Part shown: positions 34,966 to 44,543 of the stretch, piece by piece
Layout of the letters: each line of letters starts with the position of its first letter
How positions within the stretch are numbered: position 1 is the first letter of the stretch
Source of the DNA: DASXKD01 sp963707905
GTDB taxonomy: Bacteria > Actinomycetota > Actinomycetes > Streptosporangiales > Streptosporangiaceae
DNA length: 64,000 nt
Reading direction: 5' to 3'
Assembly (NCBI GenBank): GCA_963707905.1
Contig: CAVPSA010000055.1
Coordinates: forward strand, 124,001 to 188,000
Program-made: the position numbers and the translations under genes
Notes under the pieces: generated by a model
What the model was told of the DNA's origin: nothing
Database searches by the model: none
What the model saw: only the letters and a program-made list of their open reading frames with translations

Positions 34966-36576
34966 TCAGCTGGCTGCGGCGTCCTTCAGCCAGCCGCCGC
35001 TGGTGAGCAGCCCGAGCACCGCCTGCACCGCTTCCTGCCTGCTCGTCACCGAGGTGTCGATGGTCAGGTCGGCGTTCCTCGGCTCCTCGTATGGGTCGGA
35101 GATCCCGGTGAAGTGGTCGATCAGCCCGGCGCGGGCCTTCGCGTACAGGCCCTTGCGGTCCCTGGCCTCGCAGACCGCCACCGGCGTGGCGACGTGAACG
35201 AGAAGGAAGTCGCCCACCTCGCTGACCATCCGGCGCACCTGCGCGCGGGCCGCCTCGTAGGGGGCGATCGGCGCGCAGATCGCGATGCCACCGTGCCGTG
35301 CCACCTCGGTGGCCACGTATCCGATCCGCGCGATGTTCAGGTCGCGGTCGGCCCTGGAGAAGGTGAGCCCTGCCGACAGCAGCTGGCGGACCAGGTCACC
35401 GTCGAGCAGCGAAACCGTCCGGTCACCGCGTTCGGCCAGGGCGTCGCGCAGCGCCCGGGCGATCGTCGACTTGCCGGAGCCGGACAGCCCGGTGAAGAAC
35501 ACGACCACGCCGCGCTCCCGCCGCGGTGGGCGGGCACGGCGCAGTTCGGCGGTCACACCGGGCGGCGCGTACCAGGCGGGCACGTCCTCACCACGGTCGA
35601 GCAGGTCCTCCAGCTCGCCCGCGGCCAGGTCGGACTGCTCGGTGCCCGGCTCGATAAGCGCCAGCGGGCGCCACACCTCGGCCGCCCGGTCATAGGCCCA
35701 TTCACCGCCGGGCATCACCGGGATCGGGGTCTGGATGTGCACATCGTCATGCGCTGGCCGGCCGCCACGGTCGGCGTCCCGTTCGTCCATGAGCAGGTGG
35801 GTGGCACCGTAGGCCGCGGCGACCACCGCGCGGATCGCGGTCTCCCGCGCCACGGTGGTGTCCCTCGGCGCGAGCGGCACCGGCACCATCACGGTGCCCG
35901 GCGGCAGGTGCTTGGCCGCCGCCGCGACCGCCCGCACCAGCGCCTCAGGTCGGACAACTACCTCGGCCGGCCCACTGATCAGCGGCAGGAGCAGCAATCT
36001 GGCCTTCAGCTGGCCGGCGACATGCCGTAGCTGCCCGATCTGCCGCCCGCTGAGCGGGCGCCGGGTCGCGAACGCGAGTACCGGGCCCTCGCCCAGTTCC
36101 GCCCGCACCTGCGCCGGGGTCTGCCGCAATAGCCGGAACGGGCCGTGTTCGGGCTCACGGAACGCGGTCACCGGCCCGGCGAGCCGGACCATGGCCGGGC
36201 CCGCGCCGTCGGGCCGCGCGTGGCGGCCGGCCTGCCCGGCCTGCCCGAGCGGTTGCGCCGCTGATCGCTCGATGATCTCCAGGATCGCGAGCGGTGTGCC
36301 CTCGGGGTCGTTGAGCGTGAGCTTGCCCGCCGAAGCCGGGACGGCGTCCTCGGGGACATCGAGGACCACGGGGACCGGCCACGGCGTGCCGTCCTCTAGC
36401 CTGCCGCGTTCGGCCACCCACGCCACGTCGGCCGCGTTCATGAATCCGGTCAGGGGCGCGAACGCGCCCATCAGCAGCGACTCCAGGTCGCCGAGCTGGC
36501 TTTCGTCCAGGGTCCAGGAGGGAAGGCCCGTGATGTCCAGGGCCGGCCCGGCCGCCGCCTCAGCGGTCACATCCAC
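34966..36576 (-). CDS. cysC: APS kinase fused to a degenerate ATP-sulfurylase-like domain
   Basis: 536 residues. The C-terminal ~190 residues are adenylylsulfate kinase: FFTGLSGSGKSTIARALRDA (P-loop near residue 362), LLDGDLVRQLL, SRADRDLNIARIGYVA and RKGLYAKARAGLIDHFTGI. It makes PAPS from APS. The N-terminal ~340 residues resemble ATP sulfurylase with its PUA-like part (LLMGAFAPLTGFMNAADV), but where QTRNPLHRAHE is expected it reads ATRRPLSGRQIGQ, losing the catalytic histidines. The sulfurylase half is therefore probably inactive and structural or regulatory. No other cys genes are adjacent. Confidence 0.85.
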   Translation of the reverse strand: MDVTAEAAAGPALDITGLPSWTLDESQLGDLESLLMGAFAPLTGFMNAADVAWVAERGRLEDGTPWPVPVVLDVPEDAVPASAGKLTLNDPEGTPLAILEIIERSAAQPLGQAGQAGRHARPDGAGPAMVRLAGPVTAFREPEHGPFRLLRQTPAQVRAELGEGPVLAFATRRPLSGRQIGQLRHVAGQLKARLLLLPLISGPAEVVVRPEALVRAVAAAAKHLPPGTVMVPVPLAPRDTTVARETAIRAVVAAAYGATHLLMDERDADRGGRPAHDDVHIQTPIPVMPGGEWAYDRAAEVWRPLALIEPGTEQSDLAAGELEDLLDRGEDVPAWYAPPGVTAELRRARPPRRERGVVVFFTGLSGSGKSTIARALRDALAERGDRTVSLLDGDLVRQLLSAGLTFSRADRDLNIARIGYVATEVARHGGIAICAPIAPYEAARAQVRRMVSEVGDFLLVHVATPVAVCEARDRKGLYAKARAGLIDHFTGISDPYEEPRNADLTIDTSVTSRQEAVQAVLGLLTSGGWLKDAAAS

Positions 36577-36785
36577 CTCCGTCTGGGGCCGGCCCGTTCC
36601 ATTGGGCCGCCGCTTGGGCTCCGGCTACCGCCAGGCAAGCCAGAGGGTACACGGACAGTGACTACCGGGCCAGGCGGTTCCGCCGCGCCCGCCGGTGCCA
36701 TCTTCACGGACCCGGCCGGCGCTGTGCAGTTGTGAGCCGCAACGCGGAGATTCAGGCCGCGCGGTCCCGCCCGCTGCCCTCGGGC

Positions 36786-38901
36786 TCAGATTATCCGGGC
36801 GAACCTGTCCTCCGGCTTGCGGATGACGTAGAGCAGGTCCTCATGGGCTGAAGTCAGCCGCCCGCGGGACAGCCGGGCAACGAGTTTCTGCGCGGTGAGG
36901 TATCCGTGCGGTCCTCTGGGCAGCCCGCCGGCCAGCCCACCGAGCGCCCCGCGCTCCGCGATCACCAGGCCGTGCATCAGCACATAGGCCTGTACCCCGC
37001 GCCCGGACGCGAGCCGTTCGTAAACGGCCACATGCGGCCCGGGCTCACCGGGCTGGCGCTTGCGCCAGATGGCCCGCCGGAACGGCCCCGGCAGCACCCG
37101 GTCAAGGAACCCTGCGGCGCTGTCGCGGTCCCGGATGCGCAGCAGGAGCAGCCCGCCGGGCTTGACGGCGGCGCTCAGCCGGTCAAGGACCAGTTCGGCA
37201 TGCTCGATCCGGCCCAGCAGCGAGGAGCACTGCACGATGTCGTAGGCCCGCGGTGGCAGCGGCACCGTGCGCAGATCGCCAAGGACGGCCTCGCTCATGC
37301 TCGCGTGGTGAGCCACGGCCGCGCGCGTGATCTCGTTGTCCTCGTCGATCATGCTGACGCCCAGCCGCGCTCCGGCGGCACGCAGCGGGCCGGTGTCCAG
37401 GTCCTCGGCGGTGGTGCAGCCGGCCTGCAGGATTGTGGTCTGCTGCCCGGAGTTCTCCGCGGCATAGGACCGGGTGTGGCGGCCGAACAGGTCCCCGCCT
37501 GCCAGGCGCGGCACCACCGCCGGGGACGTCCCGGCCCGGCCCGCGGCGCTGGCCGGCACGGTCCGCTCCGACGTGGCCCGGTCCGTGGCGACGCGGTCGA
37601 TGGTGGCGCGGTCCCCGGTGGTGCGGTCCCCGGTGGTGCGGTCCGCGCGAGCGGGAGCCGTGGCGGCGCGGTCCGCGGCGGCAGCGTGATCGAGGCTGCC
37701 GGGGCCCGGAATGACGTAGCGCGGAACGGCGCGCTCCGCTGCGGCGTTCGCCGGGGGCGTCACGGCGCCCGCGGGCCCGGACGGTGACCTGACCGGTTCC
37801 GGCGACGTGGGTGAAACTGCGGGCCGGCCCGCCGCCGATGACCGGGGCGCGGGGCGGTCACCGGTGCCGCGCCCCGGGGGCGGGATGAGCCGCACGCTGC
37901 CCGTGCTGGGGAACTGATACGGCATCGCGCTCGGCACTGCGGGCTGATACCAGGCCGCGGCTTCCTCCGGCCCGTCCACGGGTGCCGCGTCCGGTGTGCT
38001 GGATGCGGGTGCCACCGGCCGGGGAGTGGCCGGGCGTGCCTCCGGCCGGCTGGCCGGGGCGGGGGCCAGCAGCCGGAAGCCGTCGGCCTCGTCGTCCGCC
38101 AGCGCATCGTTGTCAGGCGCCGCGGACGCCGTGGACGCGGCGGCTGACTCCGGGGGCGCCGTCCGTGGGCGCGCCCGGTGACGCGGTGGGCGCGGGCCGC
38201 ACTGCCGGAGCAGGGGCTGGGAGTGCTTGTGGTGCGGCGGTGGCTGCCGCGGCCTGTGGCTCAGGTGTGTCGGGTCGCGCATCCGGCGCCTTGCTGGCGC
38301 CGATCCGCTGTCCGGCGCTCGGGGTGGCCTTCGATGCCTGGCTCGCTGCCGGCGGGCTGGGGTCTTGTGGTGTCGCGGTGGCTGGCGTCGTGCTGGCTGG
38401 ATCCGTGTCCGGCGCTGCGCTTGGCGCCGCTGCGCTCGCGCCGGTGTGCGTGGCCTGCTTGGGCCGGGCGCGGGATGTTGCCGTCTTCGTCCGGGTGGCT
38501 GCCGTGCTTCCCGACCGTGCGGCGGGCGTTGCCTTCGACCGGGCGCTGCCAGTTGTCCCGGACCCGGAGGTGGCACCTGTCCCGGATCGCGAGGTGGCCG
38601 CCGCTGTCTTCGACCGGGCGCCAGGCCCCGGCGTGGTGGGCCGGGGCCCTGCCGCGGGCGGCCCGGAAGCGCTCGCGGCCGGGTCCGTGCCGTCGGCCAC
38701 GGCGGGCCGGACCTCTGACTCGCGGGCAAGCGCGTTGCCCTGGTCACGGCCGGCGGAGGCCGCCTTGGCGGCGCGTGGCCGGGCGGCGGCCCGCGCCTGG
38801 CCCAGCGTGCCAGCGGGCTGCCTTTTGGCGGCGCGCCTGGGGGCGGGACCGGTTCCCCTTCCCGTCGAACCATCCCCGGGGGTCCCGTTCTCCGAAGTCA
38901 C
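36786..38901 (-). pseudogene. Methyltransferase-domain protein with long Ala/Pro/Thr-rich N-terminus; frame disrupted
   Basis: The C-terminal ~250 residues (frame ending at 36786) contain a class I SAM-dependent methyltransferase-like fold: TTILQAGCTTAEDL, YDIVQCSSLLGRIEHAE and AVKPGGLLLLRI. Upstream, that frame becomes Pro/Arg-rich and implausible beyond ~38150. A second frame from GTG 38901 (VTSENGTPGDGSTGRGTGPA) is Ala/Thr/Ser-rich with good third-position GC until ~38150. Joining them by a one-base shift in a C-run near 38150-38165 gives about 700 residues. TACGCT just upstream of GTG 38901 suggests a leaderless start. Sequencing error is as likely as a true mutation. Confidence 0.55.
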
Positions 38902-39099
38902 GGCACCATAGCGTAGCCTGAGGCTTTTGCGAACTTGTGGGGGAGAGGCACAGAACCTTCCGCCGCCCCGCGACGCAACGGCCCGCCGGGACCGGGACAG
39001 CCGCCCCGCGGAAGGCAATAAGGTGGAGGTATCCCGCATCCACGTCATGCGTCCGCTGACGTCAATGTGGGCCTTTCGTGCTGCCTACCCAGGGACATC

Positions 39100-42000
39100 A
39101 TGAGCCTCGCCGGCCTCCTCAGCGTCATCACGGACGATCCCCAGTTTCGCCAGGTCTCCAGCCAGGCCGCGGCGGATTCCGACGGAGGTTACCCGGGCGA
39201 CGGCGCGGACGTCACCGCGCCGTCCGCGCTCCGTCCGCTGCTCGCCGCGGCCCTGACCGGCCTGCCAGGGACCGCCAGCCGGTTCCTGCTCGCGGTCACC
39301 GCGACCGCCAGGGAAGCCGAGGAACTGGCCGGGGCACTCGGTTCCCTGCTGCCCCCGGACGGGGTGGCCTACTTCCCGGCATGGGAGACGCTCCCGCACG
39401 AACGGCTCTCGCCCCGCTCGGACACCTCCGGCCAGCGCCTGGCGGTGCTGCGCCGGCTCGCCCACCCCGATCCCGCCAGTTCCCATACTGCCGCGGTCAC
39501 CGCTCTGGTCACCCCGGTGCGCGCCCTGCTCCAGCCGATCGTCGGAGGCCTGGCCGACGTGGAGCCGGTCTCGGTGGCCGCAGGCGACACCTGCGACCTG
39601 GACGAGATGCTGGCCAGGCTTGTCGACATCGGGTACGTGCGGACGGATCTGGTGGAGCACCGCGGTGAGGTGGCGGTCCGCGGTGGCATCATCGATGTCT
39701 TCCCGCCCGCGGAGGAGCACCCGGTACGGGTCGAACTGTTCGGCGACATCGTCGAGGAGACCCGGTTCTTCCGGGTGGCCGACCAGCGCAGCCTGGGGCC
39801 GGCCCCGGGCCTGTGGGCGCCGCCGTGCCGCGAGCTGCTGCTGACACCGGACGTTCGGGACCGGGCCAAGCACCTCGCCAACGATCATCCCGGGCTCGCC
39901 GACGTGCTCGGCAAGCTGGCCGAGGGCATATCCGTCGAGGGCATGGAGGCGCTCGCCCCCGTGCTCGCGCCCCGGATGGAACTGCTGCTCAGCTACGTGC
40001 CTGCCGGCGGGCTGGTGCTCGCCTGCGACCCCGAGCGGATCCGGGCGCGGGCTGCCGACCTGGTCCGCACCAGCCAGGAGTTCCTTGAGGCGTCCTGGGT
40101 GAACGCGGCGGCAGGCGGCAAGGCGCCGATCGACCTCGGCGCGTCCGCGTTCCAGTCGATCACTCAGGTGCGCGCCGCCGCGGACCACCTGGGGCTGCCG
40201 TGGTGGACGATCGCGCCGTTCGACGCCGCCAGCGCCGACGCCGGCCCGGACGCGGCCGGCCACGGTGCCACGGATGGCGGAGCGGGCGAGACCGGCCCCG
40301 GGGCTGCGTATGGCCAAGATCTGGACAGTGATCCGGGCAGTACCGGGCGTCCGGCGGTGCGCCTCGGCGCGGCCCCGGCCCCGGCCTACCGCGGCGACAC
40401 CAGCCGGGCACTGGCCGACGTCCGGGGCTGGCTGGGCGAGGGCTGGCGGGTGGTGCTGGTCACCGAGGGCCACGGCCCGGCGCAGCGCCTGGCCGAGATG
40501 CTCCGCGGCGAGGGTCTCGGCGCGCGGCTCGGTGACCTGACCGGCCCGCCGGAGCCGGGCGTGCCGAGCGTGACCACGGCGCTCATCCCGAGCGGGTTCA
40601 CCTGGGAGTCGGTGCGGCTTGCCGTGCTCACCGAGGCCGACCTGGTCGGCCAGCACGTGGGATCGCGGGACGCGCGGCGGATGCCGAGCCGCCGCCGCGG
40701 CGGCATCGACCCGCTCCAGCTCACGCCCGGTGATTACGTGGTCCACGAGCAGCACGGGGTCGGCCGGTACCAGGAGATGACCAGCCGCAGCATCCAGGGC
40801 GCGGTCAGGGAATACCTGGTGATCGAGTACGCGCCGGGCAAGCGGGGCCAGCCACCCGACCGGCTGTACGTGCCGACCGACCAGCTCGACCAGGTCACCA
40901 GGTATGTCGGCGGCGAGATGCCCAGCCTGCACCGGCTCGGCGGAGCCGACTGGGCCAAGACCAAGGGCCGCGCCCGCAAGGCGGTGCGGCAGATCGCCTC
41001 GGAACTGATCAGGCTGTACTCGGCGCGGATGGCCTCGCCGGGGCACGCGTTCGGCCCGGACAGCCCCTGGCAGCGGGAGCTGGAGGACGCGTTCCCCTAC
41101 ATCGAGACGGCCGACCAGCTCGCCGCCATCGACGAGGTGAAGCAGGACATGGAGCGGCCGGTGCCGATGGACCGGCTGATCTGCGGGGACGTCGGTTATG
41201 GCAAGACCGAGATCGCGGTCCGCGCGGCGTTCAAGGCGGTCCAGGACGGCAGCCAGGTGGCCGTCCTGGTGCCCACCACGCTGCTGGCGCAGCAGCATCA
41301 GGCCACGTTCAGCGAGCGGTACGCGCCGTTCCCCGTGGAGGTGCGCACGATGAGCCGGTTCCAGAGCGACGCCGAGGTCGCCGAGACGCTGCGCGGGCTG
41401 ACCGACGGCACGGTGGACGTGGTGATCGGCACCCACCGGCTGCTGTCCCCTGACACCCGGTTCGCCCGCCTCGGACTGGTCATCCTCGACGAGGAACAGC
41501 GGTTCGGGGTGGAGCACAAGGAGTACCTCAAGCGGCTGCGGACCGAGGTGGACGTGCTGTCCATGTCGGCCACCCCGATCCCGCGCACGCTGGAGATGGG
41601 CGTCGCCGGGATCCGGGAGATGTCCACCATCCTGACCCCGCCCGAGGAGCGGCACCCGGTGCTGACCATGGTCGGCCCCTACGACGAGAAGCAGATCGCG
41701 GCCGCCGTCCGGCGCGAACTGCTCCGCGACGGCCAGGTGTTCTTCGTGCACAACCGGGTCTCCTCGATCAACAAGGTCGCCGCCAGGGTCGCGGAGCTGG
41801 TGCCGGAGGCGCGGGTCGTGGCCGCGCACGGCCAGATGAACGAGCACATGCTCGAACGGATCATGCTGGAGTTCGTTGACCGCAAGCACGACGTGCTGGT
41901 GTCCACCACGATCGTCGAGTCCGGCCTGGACATCCCGAACGCCAACACGCTGATCGTGGACCGCGCCGACGTGTACGGGCTGGCCCAGTTGCACCAGTTG

Positions 42001-42801
42001 CGCGGCCGGGTCGGGCGGGCGAGTGAGCGGGCCTACGCCTACTTCCTGTTCCCGCCGGAGAAGCCGCTGACCGAGACGGCACACGAGCGGCTGGCCACCA
42101 TCGCCCAGCACACCGAGATGGGCGCGGGCATGTACGTGGCGCTCAAGGACCTGGAGATCCGCGGGGCCGGCAACCTGCTCGGTGGCGAGCAGTCCGGCCA
42201 CATCGCCGGGGTGGGCTTCGACCTCTACGTGCGGATGATCGGCGAGGCAGTGGGCGAACTGCGCGACGCCGGGCCGGCCGAGCGGGCGGAGGTCCGGGTG
42301 GAACTGCCGGTCAACGCGCATATCCCGCACTCCTACGTGCCGGGGGAGCGGTTGCGCCTCGAGGCGTACACCCGCATCGCCGCCATCGACTCCGGTGCGG
42401 ACATCACGGCCGTCACCGAGGAACTGACCGACCGGTACGGCCCGCTGCCCGACCCGGTGCTCGGCCTGCTCGCGGTGGCCGGCCTGCGCGCGCAGGCCCG
42501 CAAGGCCGGGCTGACCGACATCACCCAGCAAGGCACGCACATCCGGTTCGCGCCGGTGGATCTGCCGGAATCCAGGCAGGTTCGGGCGCAGCGGCTCTAC
42601 CCGAAGACGGTGCTGAAGCCGGCGGTGCGTACGATGCTCGTACCGGTGCCCAGGGACCTACCTGGCGCCCGCCCCGGAGCGCCCGTCCCGCCGGGCACTC
42701 CGCTCCTGCGTGACAGGGAGCTGCTCGCCTGGTGCGGGCAGCTCATCGAGGCGGTGTTCGGCGAGAGCGGACCGGTCACGCCGAACGTCTCGCCCACATA
42801 G
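39100..42801 (+). CDS. mfd: Transcription-repair coupling factor
   Basis: 1233 residues from ATG 39100. The N-terminal UvrB-homology module includes FPAWETLPHERLSPRSDTSG. The RNA-polymerase-interacting domain is near PGDYVVHEQHGVGRYQEM. The helicase shows GDVGYGKTEIAVRAAF (Walker A, ~residue 697), LVILDEEQRFGVEHKE and SATPIPRTLEMG, plus the RecG-like TRG region. The C-terminal D7 domain follows. It releases stalled RNA polymerase and recruits UvrA. Residues ~377-428 are a Gly/Ala/Asp-rich insertion between modules. It is divergent from the methyltransferase gene. Confidence 0.97.
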   Translation: MSLAGLLSVITDDPQFRQVSSQAAADSDGGYPGDGADVTAPSALRPLLAAALTGLPGTASRFLLAVTATAREAEELAGALGSLLPPDGVAYFPAWETLPHERLSPRSDTSGQRLAVLRRLAHPDPASSHTAAVTALVTPVRALLQPIVGGLADVEPVSVAAGDTCDLDEMLARLVDIGYVRTDLVEHRGEVAVRGGIIDVFPPAEEHPVRVELFGDIVEETRFFRVADQRSLGPAPGLWAPPCRELLLTPDVRDRAKHLANDHPGLADVLGKLAEGISVEGMEALAPVLAPRMELLLSYVPAGGLVLACDPERIRARAADLVRTSQEFLEASWVNAAAGGKAPIDLGASAFQSITQVRAAADHLGLPWWTIAPFDAASADAGPDAAGHGATDGGAGETGPGAAYGQDLDSDPGSTGRPAVRLGAAPAPAYRGDTSRALADVRGWLGEGWRVVLVTEGHGPAQRLAEMLRGEGLGARLGDLTGPPEPGVPSVTTALIPSGFTWESVRLAVLTEADLVGQHVGSRDARRMPSRRRGGIDPLQLTPGDYVVHEQHGVGRYQEMTSRSIQGAVREYLVIEYAPGKRGQPPDRLYVPTDQLDQVTRYVGGEMPSLHRLGGADWAKTKGRARKAVRQIASELIRLYSARMASPGHAFGPDSPWQRELEDAFPYIETADQLAAIDEVKQDMERPVPMDRLICGDVGYGKTEIAVRAAFKAVQDGSQVAVLVPTTLLAQQHQATFSERYAPFPVEVRTMSRFQSDAEVAETLRGLTDGTVDVVIGTHRLLSPDTRFARLGLVILDEEQRFGVEHKEYLKRLRTEVDVLSMSATPIPRTLEMGVAGIREMSTILTPPEERHPVLTMVGPYDEKQIAAAVRRELLRDGQVFFVHNRVSSINKVAARVAELVPEARVVAAHGQMNEHMLERIMLEFVDRKHDVLVSTTIVESGLDIPNANTLIVDRADVYGLAQLHQLRGRVGRASERAYAYFLFPPEKPLTETAHERLATIAQHTEMGAGMYVALKDLEIRGAGNLLGGEQSGHIAGVGFDLYVRMIGEAVGELRDAGPAERAEVRVELPVNAHIPHSYVPGERLRLEAYTRIAAIDSGADITAVTEELTDRYGPLPDPVLGLLAVAGLRAQARKAGLTDITQQGTHIRFAPVDLPESRQVRAQRLYPKTVLKPAVRTMLVPVPRDLPGARPGAPVPPGTPLLRDRELLAWCGQLIEAVFGESGPVTPNVSPT

Positions 42802-42815
42802 GAAGGGATGCAGTC

Positions 42816-43487
42816 GTGCCTCGCACCTCCATCTTCGTGATCGCCGCGGCGGCCGCGGCCACGTGCGCCCTGTCCGCCTGCGGCCCGGTCCGGATGGGCG
42901 CGGCCGCGATCAGCGGCGGGGAGCGGATCACGGGCACCACCCTGAGCGATCAGGTGAGCAACCTGGAGCGGGCCTACCAGGCGGGCAAGGGCATCCAGCT
43001 CCAGTTCCCGCAGGCACGGGCGCCGCAGCAGGTGCTGAGCTGGCTGCTCCGGTTCCAGATCAGGGACGAGCTTGCCGCCCGCAACCACCTGGTGGTGACC
43101 ACCGGGGAGAGCCAGCGGGCGCTCAGCTTGCTCGCCCGGCAGACCGGGCGGACCGGGGCCGCGTTCGTCCAGCTTGCCGTGGCCAACGGCCTGGCCCCGG
43201 ACATGCTGCCGGATCTGGGCAGGTACGAGGCCATCCAGAACGACATGTTCGCCCGGCTCAACGGCGGGACGCTGCCACGTACCCAGGCCCGGATCCAGGC
43301 CCTCAGCCCTGAGTTCGGCCGCCGTGAGTGCGTGGCGGCGAAGAGCCTGAACATCCAGGTCAACCCGCAGTTCGGCCAGCTCGACTACGGTACGTTGTCG
43401 GTGATCCCGGCCAGCTCGCCGCTGTCGGAGCCGACCGCGCCCGCGCCCTCGCCGACGCCCAAGCCGCAGCTCACGCCCGCCTGCTGA
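42816..43487 (+). CDS. SurA N-terminal domain-like lipoprotein
   Basis: 223 residues from GTG 42816, 9 bases after GGAAGGGA. The leader IFVIAAAAAATCALSAC ends in a lipobox, so a lipoprotein is predicted. The body has the helical SurA-N-like pattern GTTLSDQVSNLERAY and LRFQIRDELAARNHLVVT, without a PPIase domain. The tail is Ser/Pro-rich. It lies between mfd and mazG, as in Streptomyces. An extracytoplasmic chaperone role is inferred. Confidence 0.85.
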   Translation: MPRTSIFVIAAAAAATCALSACGPVRMGAAAISGGERITGTTLSDQVSNLERAYQAGKGIQLQFPQARAPQQVLSWLLRFQIRDELAARNHLVVTTGESQRALSLLARQTGRTGAAFVQLAVANGLAPDMLPDLGRYEAIQNDMFARLNGGTLPRTQARIQALSPEFGRRECVAAKSLNIQVNPQFGQLDYGTLSVIPASSPLSEPTAPAPSPTPKPQLTPAC

Positions 43488-43505
43488 CGATCGGCGGTTG
43501 AAGGG

Positions 43506-44354
43506 GTGGCGGGGACGCACGGCGACCGGGTGGCCGAGGGCCCGGTGCCGGACGGCGCGATACCGGGCGGTGCTGGCCCACATGCCGATGGCGCGAAGCT
43601 CGGCCCGGAGGCCGACGGCGCGAAGCTCGGCCCGGAGGCCGGCGGCGCGATAGCGGGCGCTGCGCTGCTGCGCCTGGTAGCGGTGATGGACACCTTGCGG
43701 GTGTCCTGCCCGTGGGATGCGAAGCAGACGCATGAGTCGCTCGCCCCGTATCTGCTTGAGGAGTGCTACGAGGCGCTTGAGGCGCTCGAAGACGGCGATC
43801 CCGCGGCGCTGCGTGACGAGCTCGGCGACGTCCTGCTGCAGGTCGTGTTCAACGCCAGGGTCGCGGCAGAGCGCACCGACGGCACCGGCTTCACCATCGA
43901 TGACGTGGCCACCGGGATCGTGGAGAAGCTGATCCGCCGGCACCCGCACGTGTTCAGTGACGTGAAGGTGTCCGGCGCCGAAGAGGTCAAGCGCAACTGG
44001 GACGCGATCAAGGCAGCGGAACGTGGCGGCCGGGAAGGTGCGCTGCCCGCCGCGCTGGGCTCCGTGCCCTTCGGGCAGCCAGCGCTGTCCCTCGCCGCGC
44101 AGTTGCAGCGCCGCGCGGAGCGGGCAGGTGTCCCGGTGGAGCTCACCGAGCTGCCCGCCGGGCCCGCTGCTGGGCCTGGCGGCGATGGCCGGGAGCCGGA
44201 CGGCGTGAGCGAGATCGGGGCGGCGCTGTTCGCCCTCGTGGCCCGGGCGCGCGCGGCTGGCGTCGACCCCGAACTGGAACTGCGGGCCGCCGCGCGGAGC
44301 TACCGCGAGCGGGTCAAGCAGTGGGCCGAGGACCAGAGCCGCGACCGCACCTGA
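43506..44354 (+). CDS. mazG: Nucleoside triphosphate pyrophosphohydrolase MazG
   Basis: 282 residues. The MazG core starts near residue 55: MDTLRVSCPWDAKQTHESL, LLEECYEALEAL (metal-binding EExxE), DELGDVLLQVVFNARV, and EEVKRNWDAIKAAE. It hydrolyses non-canonical NTPs. The C-terminal segment keeps a second, less conserved helical part. The N-terminal 50 residues hold two tandem 9-residue repeats. The GTG start at 43506 follows GGTTGAAGGG. Confidence 0.93.
   Translation: MAGTHGDRVAEGPVPDGAIPGGAGPHADGAKLGPEADGAKLGPEAGGAIAGAALLRLVAVMDTLRVSCPWDAKQTHESLAPYLLEECYEALEALEDGDPAALRDELGDVLLQVVFNARVAAERTDGTGFTIDDVATGIVEKLIRRHPHVFSDVKVSGAEEVKRNWDAIKAAERGGREGALPAALGSVPFGQPALSLAAQLQRRAERAGVPVELTELPAGPAAGPGGDGREPDGVSEIGAALFALVARARAAGVDPELELRAAARSYRERVKQWAEDQSRDRT
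43587..43640 (+). repeat. Two 27-bp tandem repeats at the start of mazG
   Basis: Units 43587-43613 and 43614-43640 differ at one base (GAT/GAC) and both encode DGAKLGPEA. A third partial unit (GGA) follows. They lie before the catalytic domain. Confidence 0.95.
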
Positions 44355-44406
44355 CAGCTCGCGCGCAGGCCGGCACGACCGCGGGCGCCGGACGGGCCGC
44401 AGCAGC

Positions 44407-44460
44407 CGTGGCCGTGGCGGCGTGGCCGTGGCGGCGTGGCCGTGGCGGCGTGGCCGCTGC
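44407..44460 (+). repeat. About four copies of a 14-bp tandem repeat upstream of eno
   Basis: CGTGGCCGTGGCGG repeats at 44407-44420, 44421-44434 and 44435-44448, then a partial copy to 44460. It ends about 20 bases before the probable eno -10 box (TAGGCT, 44482-44487). Confidence 0.95.
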
Positions 44461-44481
44461 GAGGGACCAAGCATGCTCGGC

Positions 44482-44487
44482 TAGGCT
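44482..44487 (+). promoter_or_regulatory. Probable -10 box of eno
   Basis: TAGGCT, 57 bases upstream of the TTG start, giving a leader of about 50 bases that ends in a GGGAG ribosome site. No convincing -35 is seen. Confidence 0.4.
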
Positions 44488-44543
44488 CCAATACCGACAC
44501 CACGCCAGGAACCCTGTCGGCCGACATACCCGGGAGATTCGCC

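Noticed and set aside
22000..35000. Prophage or biosynthetic gene cluster
   Set aside because: No phage structural, polyketide, peptide synthetase or lanthipeptide genes are visible; only one decayed recombinase marks a past element.
39085..42540. 1151-codon open frame on the minus strand opposite mfd
   Set aside because: It is the antisense shadow of a fully conserved gene in high-GC DNA; its protein is His/Arg/Gln-rich with no family motif.
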